From Bacillota bacterium (GTDB lineage: Bacteria > Bacillota > Clostridia > Christensenellales > SZUA-584), in the NCBI GenBank assembly GCA_023441905.1, contig JAEZNC010000278.1:1-10455 (forward strand): a stretch of DNA of 10,455 nucleotides, given 5' to 3'. The stretch's first letter is position 1. Every line of letters begins with the position of its first letter. Of this stretch, positions 6,362 to 10,455 are shown in pieces. Below the pieces are notes generated by a model. It was not told the origin of the DNA and ran no database searches. It worked only from the letters and a program-made list of their open reading frames with translations. Both the position numbers and the translations under genes were made by a program.

Positions 6362-6396
6362 AAAGACACACGGCTAATAAAATTGTGTGTCTTTTC
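6362..6396 (+). terminator. Rho-independent terminator after the NlpC/P60 gene
   Basis: A perfect 10-bp stem, AAAGACACAC (6362-6371) with GTGTGTCTTT (6385-6394), around a 13-nt loop, ending in TTTTCT. It lies about 40 nt after the stop codon. Confidence 0.8.
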
Positions 6397-6750
6397 TAAT
6401 TGAACCCTGTCATTTAGATAAAGGCATGAAATTTTACCCAAACGAATTTGTAAGGCTTATCAAAAAAGGGGTTGCGGTCGGCAGACGGCTGATGAGGTAT
6501 CTGAAGAGAATATATGAAAAAAATCAAAAGTTAAAGCTCATATCACTTGGGATATGAAATAATGCAAAGTGATGAGTTTATTTCAGGGATAGAAGAGCAG
6601 AACTGAGTCAGGATTTCGGCGGTACATTCGCCGCAAAGATCAGCCATCAAAACTGAATTTTAAGTTAATCAGCGCTTGCACCAATCGAATACATCTAACA
6701 TCAATAGTTATTTTTGGTTCAGCAAAAAAACTTAAACTCTTGCGCCGCCT
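6397..6750. other. Intergenic gap between convergent units, no convincing gene
   Basis: This stretch lies between two terminators. It holds a short plus-strand frame (ATG 6426 to TGA 6557, 43 residues, very basic) with AAAGG only one base before the ATG, so translation is doubtful. Two hairpins are visible: CTCAT/ATGAG with CACTT/AAGTG and a two-base bulge (about 6538-6581), and CGGCG/CGCCG (6617-6621 with 6629-6633). Neither is followed by a T-run. No RNA family was recognised. Confidence 0.45.
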
Positions 6751-6795
6751 GATAATGAAAAACCCCGGCAAAGCCGGGGAATCATCATCATTATC
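6751..6795 (-). terminator. Strong rho-independent terminator of the nadD-yqeK-rsfS operon
   Basis: On the minus strand a perfect 7-bp GC stem (CCCCGGC 6763-6769 with GCCGGGG 6773-6779) and 3-nt loop is followed by five T's (complement of 6762-6758). An outer 8-bp repeat GATAATGA (6751-6758) with TCATTATC (6788-6795) flanks it. The plus-strand side has no T-run, so it is directional and serves the minus-strand operon, 16 nt after the rsfS stop. Confidence 0.88.
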
Positions 6796-6810
6796 ACATA
6801 TGTATGGCAA

Positions 6811-7182
6811 TCATTCTTTCGGTATAACATCATCTTCAGTGATTTGTATACAGTTATCGCCGTCCACCCACAGACGCTCAAGCCCATAAAACTCGCGTTC
6901 CTGCCTGTGAAACAGATGTATCAAAATATCACCGTAATCAAGCACGATCCATCGGCCTTCTCGATAACCTTCAATACGAAGGCGCTGCCTGCCCTTTTCC
7001 GTCAAGTATTTTTCCACCTCATCGCAGAGCGATCTGACATGAACATCCGACCGACCGCTGGCCAATATAAAATAATCCGCGACAATCGTCAGATGAGAGA
7101 CGTGCAGCACTCTGACATCCTCGGCTTTTTTCAAGAACAGCTGTTTGGACACATTCAGTATGTCGTCATTAATTTGAAGCAT
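6811..7182 (-). CDS. rsfS: Ribosomal silencing factor RsfS (YbeB/Iojap family)
   Basis: A 123-residue protein of usual family length. RsfS binds ribosomal protein uL14 on the 50S subunit and blocks joining with 30S, lowering translation in starved cells. Family signatures are plain: KKAEDVRVLHVSHLTIVADY (19-38), then F-I-L-A-S-G-R-S (38-45), E-G-Y-R-E-G-R-W-I-V-L-D-Y-G-D-I-L-I-H-L-F (71-91) and R-E-F-Y-G-L-E-R-L-W (96-105). I chose ATG 7182, which gives the normal family N-terminus; an in-frame ATG at 7215 would add an unlikely basic leader and has no ribosome site. AGGAGG (7203-7198) lies 15 nt before ATG 7182, a long gap, so initiation probably relies on coupling to yqeK, whose 3' end overlaps it by 14 nt. 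Last gene of the operon; a strong terminator follows. Confidence 0.95.
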   Translation of the reverse strand: MLQINDDILNVSKQLFLKKAEDVRVLHVSHLTIVADYFILASGRSDVHVRSLCDEVEKYLTEKGRQRLRIEGYREGRWIVLDYGDILIHLFHRQEREFYGLERLWVDGDNCIQITEDDVIPKE

Positions 7183-7759
7183 CAGGTTCGTTTTCTTCCT
7201 CCTTAATATAATCATTATAAGCTTCTATGCTGTTTGGATGCAAGGCAAAGCCTTTACTTTGCACAAATCCCATCACTTGTTTCAATGCTTCCCGCATCGC
7301 ATCATCAATATTCCGGTAGGCGATTTGACGGATAGCATTTATGCCTTCAAAATTGCGTCCGGGCTCAATCAAATCGGCGAGATAAATGATTTTTTCAAGC
7401 AGCGACATTCCCTTGCGGCCGGTCGTATGCCATCTGACCGCAGAAAGAACTTCTTCGTCGAGAATACCAAGCTGCTTTTCTATCATCGCCGCACCGAGTC
7501 TGCCGTGTATCAGTTCAATATTCTTTGATTCAACGTCATCAATCTCAATGCCGTATTCGGCAGCAAGCTTGCCAAAGCCGTATTTGCATCGGCCTTTGGC
7601 CACGTCATGAAGCAGCCCGGCGGTGTAAGCCTTATTTTCATCCGCGCCGTACTTATGGGCAAGCTTCACAGCCTCATTGGCGGTTCCGATGGAATGTCTA
7701 AGCCGCTTCTCATCAATGTTTTCTTTTAAGTAGTTTAAATAATTCTCGTATTCAGGCAT
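7169..7759 (-). CDS. yqeK: YqeK, HD-domain Ap4A hydrolase (symmetrical)
   Basis: A 196-residue HD-superfamily phosphohydrolase. YqeK splits diadenosine tetraphosphate (Ap4A) symmetrically into two ADP, using a di-iron-type metal site. Metal and active-site residues are all in place: R21-H22-S23, the H51-D52 pair in LLHDVAKG, H85 in IHGRLGA, W110-H111 in RWHTTGR, and Y126-L-A-D129-L-I-E-P-G-R135, the family signature. Length is normal. ATG 7759 follows the nadD stop (7762-7760) with no intervening base, and GAGGA within the end of nadD supplies the ribosome site, so the two are coupled. Its 3' end overlaps rsfS. Sits between nadD and rsfS as in many Firmicutes, although an LCP-family (LytR) gene often found between yqeK and rsfS is absent. 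Confidence 0.95.
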   Translation of the reverse strand: MPEYENYLNYLKENIDEKRLRHSIGTANEAVKLAHKYGADENKAYTAGLLHDVAKGRCKYGFGKLAAEYGIEIDDVESKNIELIHGRLGAAMIEKQLGILDEEVLSAVRWHTTGRKGMSLLEKIIYLADLIEPGRNFEGINAIRQIAYRNIDDAMREALKQVMGFVQSKGFALHPNSIEAYNDYIKEEENEPDASN

Positions 7760-8419
7760 TCAATCCTCATGGTTATAAATCTTATGCTGCATGATGTATT
7801 TGGCAACCGCCGGCGGGACGAGATTGTCAGACATCTTGTTCTCGGATATTTGTGAGCGGATATGAGAAGAGGAGATATCCGGCCCGCGCTCGTCAGCGAT
7901 ATATATCTTGTGACCAAACCGACTGTTCAACCTGTCTGCGTATTCAAATACTTTTCTATAGTCATTGCCAGGGCGCATGATACAGATAAAATCCGTCAGA
8001 AAAAAGACCCGCTCATAAGATTTCCAGTTTTCGAGCTCAAAAAGCGTATCCGCGCCGATAATATAGTAAAAGTTTGTCCGCGGTTGTGCGCGTGTCAGAA
8101 TTTCGAGAGTGTCGACGGTATAGGTCAAGCCTTCGCGGCTGGTTTCAGCGGCGCTGACTGAAAAACGCGTTTCACCCGTTATGGCCAGACGAATCATAGC
8201 CATCCTGTGCTGAGCAGACGCGAGAAATTCTTGGCGTTTATGCGGCGGATCACCGAGCGGAAGAAACACAACCTCTCCAAGGCCAAACTCATACAAAGCG
8301 ACATACGCCATTTTCAAATGGCCGTTGTGAACCGGATTGAACGTACCGCCCAGCAAGCCGATTCGGTTTTGTTTTAAAAACTCCGTATCAATACGGGAAA
8401 ATTCAGCTAGATGGCTCAT
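7760..8419 (-). CDS. nadD: Nicotinate-nucleotide adenylyltransferase NadD
   Basis: A 219-residue cytosolic enzyme that joins ATP and nicotinate mononucleotide to make deamido-NAD, a committed step of NAD synthesis. It has the nucleotidyltransferase motif G-G-T-F-N-P-V-H-N-G-H (24-34) with H31-x-x-H34, P-P-H-K (58-61), Y-I-I-G-A-D (119-124), and the ISSTxIR-type motif as I-S-S-S-H-I-R (182-188). ATG 8419 is preferred over the in-frame GTG at 8434 because AAAGGG lies about 6 nt before it and overlaps that GTG. About 18 residues precede the first strand, more than usual, and no later start codon exists that would trim them. First gene of the operon nadD-yqeK-rsfS, with a visible promoter. Confidence 0.95.
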   Translation of the reverse strand: MSHLAEFSRIDTEFLKQNRIGLLGGTFNPVHNGHLKMAYVALYEFGLGEVVFLPLGDPPHKRQEFLASAQHRMAMIRLAITGETRFSVSAAETSREGLTYTVDTLEILTRAQPRTNFYYIIGADTLFELENWKSYERVFFLTDFICIMRPGNDYRKVFEYADRLNSRFGHKIYIADERGPDISSSHIRSQISENKMSDNLVPPAVAKYIMQHKIYNHED

Positions 8420-8434
8420 ACTAGTCCCTTTCAC

Positions 8435-8450
8435 TTGTATTATTATACAA
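8435..8450. promoter_or_regulatory. Palindrome over the nadD -10 box
   Basis: TTGTAT (8435-8440), four bases, ATACAA (8445-8450): a perfect 6-bp inverted repeat that covers the minus-strand TATAAT. A repressor bound here would block the operon. It does not resemble any NAD-regulator site I know, so the role is inferred from position only. Confidence 0.35.
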
Positions 8451-8470
8451 CAGCACGAAATTTATAACAA
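8442..8470 (-). promoter_or_regulatory. Promoter of the nadD-yqeK-rsfS operon
   Basis: On the minus strand TTGTTA (8470-8465), a 17-nt spacer, and a perfect TATAAT (8447-8442). Transcription would start near 8435, giving a leader of only about 15 nt before ATG 8419. Confidence 0.65.
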
Positions 8471-8531
8471 GTTGTGCAAGTATACATTCATAAGAATATG
8501 GCGATAATGTGTACAAAGGAGGCGGCTACAA

Positions 8532-9395
8532 ATGAACACTCAAATGATAAGATATTATCAGAAAAAAATGCATGGCGGACGCTCAATTGTCGCACGCGGC
8601 ATCGATTATGTTTTCTTCCGTCTGCTTTTGGTAATGATACTGTTTTCGTTTCTGCTGTTTTTAAGCCATTCTTTTGTCATGTCATTGCTCATCGCGGTGC
8701 TGCTGACGACCGCCGTCAGCCTTGCGCTGCTGATTGTGAATAAAAATAAGATTAAGCGCTTTATCAAAACGGATTTGCAGCGCATTAAAGAAAAATGCCT
8801 GCTGGAAACTTTAACGTTTATGAACGCGCAAGATTATATCAAATTTATGGATGAATTGTTTGATGGCTTTGAGGATGTGCAGCCTTTGGCCAATGGGTTC
8901 TCAGCTCACAAAAACGGGAAACGGTTTTATGCTTTTCATAATCACCCGCAGACAAAAGTGAACGTGTCGGATATTCTGGATTTTCTGCGCAGCTGCAAGG
9001 AGCCGATGGTTTTTGTTTCGCTGTCGGAGTATCATGACGACGTAAAAACATTATGTAAGAGCATGAACCAAAATGTGGCGCTGATAAACGGTGTGCGCAT
9101 ACTCAAAATTGCCGCTGAGAAGGACATGCTGCCGGACGAAAACGAGGCACAGGAACGGGCCGAGAACGAGATGAAAGAAGCAATATTAACGATTGATAAA
9201 ATTAAGAAGACAGCTCTTCAGAAAACTAAAATTAAAAGATATATCCTTTGCGGTATCGTCGTGCTGCTTTGGTCCTTTGTCACGGGGTTTCGCATCTACT
9301 ATCCTTTTATTGCCGCCGTCTGTTTTTTACTGGCTATAATCGCCGTCAAACAGCATAGAGAAGACAAAGAAAGTTCTGACGCCGGGGTATCCTGA
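8532..9395 (+). CDS. Four-TM membrane protein with Mrr-nuclease-like cytosolic domain (catalytic residues absent)
   Basis: A 287-residue protein I cannot assign to a named family. It has two hydrophobic helices near the N-terminus (about 29-45 and 48-69), a soluble middle (about 72-234) and two at the C-terminus (about 236-253 and 256-272), so both ends and the middle should face the cytosol. Residues 95-193 follow the order of Mrr-type restriction-endonuclease domains: GFEDVQPL, NGKRFYAF, VSDILDFLRSCKE, MVFVSLSEYHDDVKTLCKSM and then VALINGVRIL, the last two matching the usual 'vfvTtsgft..A..la' and 'ieLidg..Ll' blocks. The catalytic Asp and the Q/E-x-K are not where expected (ANGFSA and AFHNHP), so I infer a non-catalytic fold. 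AAAGGAGG (8515-8522) lies 9 nt before ATG 8532. Divergent from nadD. Confidence 0.7.
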   Translation: MNTQMIRYYQKKMHGGRSIVARGIDYVFFRLLLVMILFSFLLFLSHSFVMSLLIAVLLTTAVSLALLIVNKNKIKRFIKTDLQRIKEKCLLETLTFMNAQDYIKFMDELFDGFEDVQPLANGFSAHKNGKRFYAFHNHPQTKVNVSDILDFLRSCKEPMVFVSLSEYHDDVKTLCKSMNQNVALINGVRILKIAAEKDMLPDENEAQERAENEMKEAILTIDKIKKTALQKTKIKRYILCGIVVLLWSFVTGFRIYYPFIAAVCFLLAIIAVKQHREDKESSDAGVS

Positions 9396-9396
9396 C

Positions 9397-9425
9397 TTGA
9401 CAAAAGACTTGGCTGATAATACAAT
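9397..9425 (+). promoter_or_regulatory. Upstream promoter for rny
   Basis: A perfect TTGACA (9397-9402), a 17-nt spacer, and TACAAT (9420-9425, one mismatch). It begins one base after the stop codon of the membrane protein gene and gives a leader of about 200 nt before the rny start. Confidence 0.7.
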
Positions 9426-9505
9426 TAATCATGGTTCTAATATGAGAAATTACTATTTTCTTCTTATATGTAGATAATTCTTTATTAGCAATCTAATAGC
9501 ACTGT

Positions 9506-9534
9506 TTGCATATTTTTATAACACGTTTTATAAG
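9506..9534 (+). promoter_or_regulatory. Second candidate promoter for rny
   Basis: TTGCAT (9506-9511), a 17-nt spacer, and TATAAG (9529-9534). It would give a leader of about 90 nt. Small palindromes lie on both sides: TATTAG-CAAT-CTAATA (9483-9498) and TATCA-T-TGATA (9537-9547). Confidence 0.45.
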
Positions 9535-9632
9535 ATTATCATTGATAGTGCAAATCAAACGGCGAATATATTGAAGTGTTAAACAGCATATATTTGCTTT
9601 AAAACTTAATAGAGGAGGTGCGATACACTCAC

Positions 9633-10455
9633 GTGGAGATTTGGCAAATCTTACTGCTGATCGCTGCAATCGTAATCGGTGCATTTGCTGGTTATATATA
9701 CAGAAGAAATGTAGCCGAATCAAAGATTGGCAGAGCAGAGGAATCCGTTAAAAGGCTTGTGGCTGATGCGCAAAAAAAAGCAGAAGCTGTCAAGAAGGAG
9801 ACGATTCTTGAAGCCAAAGAAGAGATCCACACCTTAAGAACTGAATTCGATAGAGAGTCCAAAGAAAGACGGAGCGAGATCCAAAGAATCGAGAGAAGGT
9901 TAGCCCAAAGGGAGGAAGCGCTGGACAAAAAAATGACGAGCGTGGAATCCAAAGACGAACAGATTAACAAAAAGCTAAAGGAAGTCAGCAAACGCAAGGA
10001 AGAAATTGATCAAGTGTTTGCAGACCAGATCGTTCAGCTGGAGAAAATATCCGGCATGACGACCGAAGACGCAAAATCGCTGCTGCTTGAAAAAGTTGAG
10101 CAGGAAACCAGACGCGATATGGCGATTTATGTGCGGGATATCGAGAGCAAGGCCAAAGAAGAGGCCGACAAGAAATCCCGTGAAATCATAGCCAACGCCA
10201 TTCAGAAATATGCGGCTGACCATGTAGCGGAAAATACCGTTTCGGTTGTAGCTCTGCCCAACGATGAAATGAAGGGCAGGATCATTGGCCGCGAAGGGCG
10301 CAATATACGTGCGCTTGAAACGGCAACAGGCATCGATTTAATTATCGATGATACGCCGGAAGCTGTCATACTGTCGGGTTTTGATCCCATCAGACGGGAA
10401 GTTGCAAGGATCGCGCTGGAGAAGCTTATCATCGACGGCAGAATCCACCCCGCGC
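9633..10455 (+). CDS. rny: Ribonuclease Y, N-terminal part (cut by window end)
   Basis: The frame is open to the right edge, giving 274 residues of a family that is usually slightly over 500. RNase Y is the membrane-anchored endoribonuclease that starts mRNA decay in many Firmicutes. Seen here: an N-terminal TM helix (about 5-23: W-Q-I-L-L-L-I-A-A-I-V-I-G-A-F-A-G-Y), then R-R, then a long charged coiled coil (about 33-170), then the start of the KH RNA-binding domain with its G-R-E-G loop (219-222) in M-K-G-R-I-I-G-R-E-G-R-N-I-R, ending in D-G-R-I-H-P. The catalytic HD domain lies outside the window. GTG 9633 is the start that places the TM helix at the N-terminus; AGGAGG (9613-9618) is 14 nt upstream, a long spacing. 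The in-frame GTG at 9618 overlaps the ribosome site. Confidence 0.95.
   Translation, partial: MEIWQILLLIAAIVIGAFAGYIYRRNVAESKIGRAEESVKRLVADAQKKAEAVKKETILEAKEEIHTLRTEFDRESKERRSEIQRIERRLAQREEALDKKMTSVESKDEQINKKLKEVSKRKEEIDQVFADQIVQLEKISGMTTEDAKSLLLEKVEQETRRDMAIYVRDIESKAKEEADKKSREIIANAIQKYAADHVAENTVSVVALPNDEMKGRIIGREGRNIRALETATGIDLIIDDTPEAVILSGFDPIRREVARIALEKLIIDGRIHPA

Noticed and set aside
5776..6371. Minus-strand frames of up to 189 residues over the NlpC/P60 gene
   Set aside because: They are antisense shadows of the Gly/Ser linker and catalytic domain, which is strongly coding on the plus strand.
9396..9632. Riboswitch or other structured leader upstream of rny
   Set aside because: Only short AT-rich palindromes are present. 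I cannot recognise any known riboswitch core or T-box element.
9493..9723. A minus-strand frame spanning the rny leader and start
   Set aside because: No ribosome site or family match, and it overlaps the TM-coding start of rny.
1..10455. Mobile element, CRISPR array or defence island
   Set aside because: No transposase, integrase, terminal repeats, spaced direct repeats or known defence effector is visible; the degenerate nuclease-like proteins lack active-site residues.

Overview
The window reads as chromosomal DNA from a low-to-moderate GC Gram-positive bacterium, most likely class Clostridia (Bacillota). The grounds are strong AGGAGG-type ribosome binding sites, sigma-A-type promoters, the Firmicutes-style block nadD-yqeK-rsfS, a membrane-anchored RNase Y, and small families (DUF6530-like, DUF6485-like, DUF4332-like) that I associate with Clostridia. 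I see no rRNA, tRNA, CRISPR array, complete insertion sequence or phage gene. The genus cannot be named from this sequence.

Layout. (1) 2-259: 3' end of a DUF4332/helix-hairpin-helix-like gene, then a possible terminator and an AT-rich gap. (2) 613-1836: a DHA3/Mef-type MFS exporter with its own promoter. (3) An AT-rich gap of about 410 nt ending in a strong promoter with stacked inverted repeats, which drives a two-gene operon: a DUF6530-like protein (2249-2728) overlapping a GIY-YIG-like protein whose YIG motif is lost (2728-3063). (4) A convergent Cys-rich DUF6485-like mini-protein (3094-3288, minus) and, divergent from it, a macrodomain ADP-ribosyl hydrolase (3374-3874). (5) 4103-4768: a TIM-barrel protein of unknown substrate. 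(6) 4932-6320: a membrane-anchored cell-wall hydrolase with two peptidoglycan-binding domains and an NlpC/P60 domain, closed by a clear terminator. (7) A gap of about 490 nt with no convincing gene. (8) Minus-strand operon nadD-yqeK-rsfS (8419 down to 6811), with promoter and terminator visible. (9) 8532-9395, divergent from nadD: a four-TM protein whose cytosolic middle resembles an Mrr-type nuclease fold without its catalytic residues. (10) 9633 to the window end: the 5' part of rny (RNase Y), with two candidate promoters and a long leader.

Functionally this is mostly housekeeping: NAD synthesis, Ap4A breakdown and ribosome silencing in one operon, RNA decay beside it, and wall remodelling. 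A patch of small, poorly characterised genes (2249-4768) contains two ADP-ribose/nucleotide-type or degenerate-nuclease folds. I did not find a convincing new defence or mobile system. The best candidates for new biology are the membrane Mrr-like pseudo-nuclease, the DUF6530/degenerate GIY-YIG pair with its operator-like promoter, and a terminator that appears to lie inside the coding sequence of the convergent Cys-rich gene.
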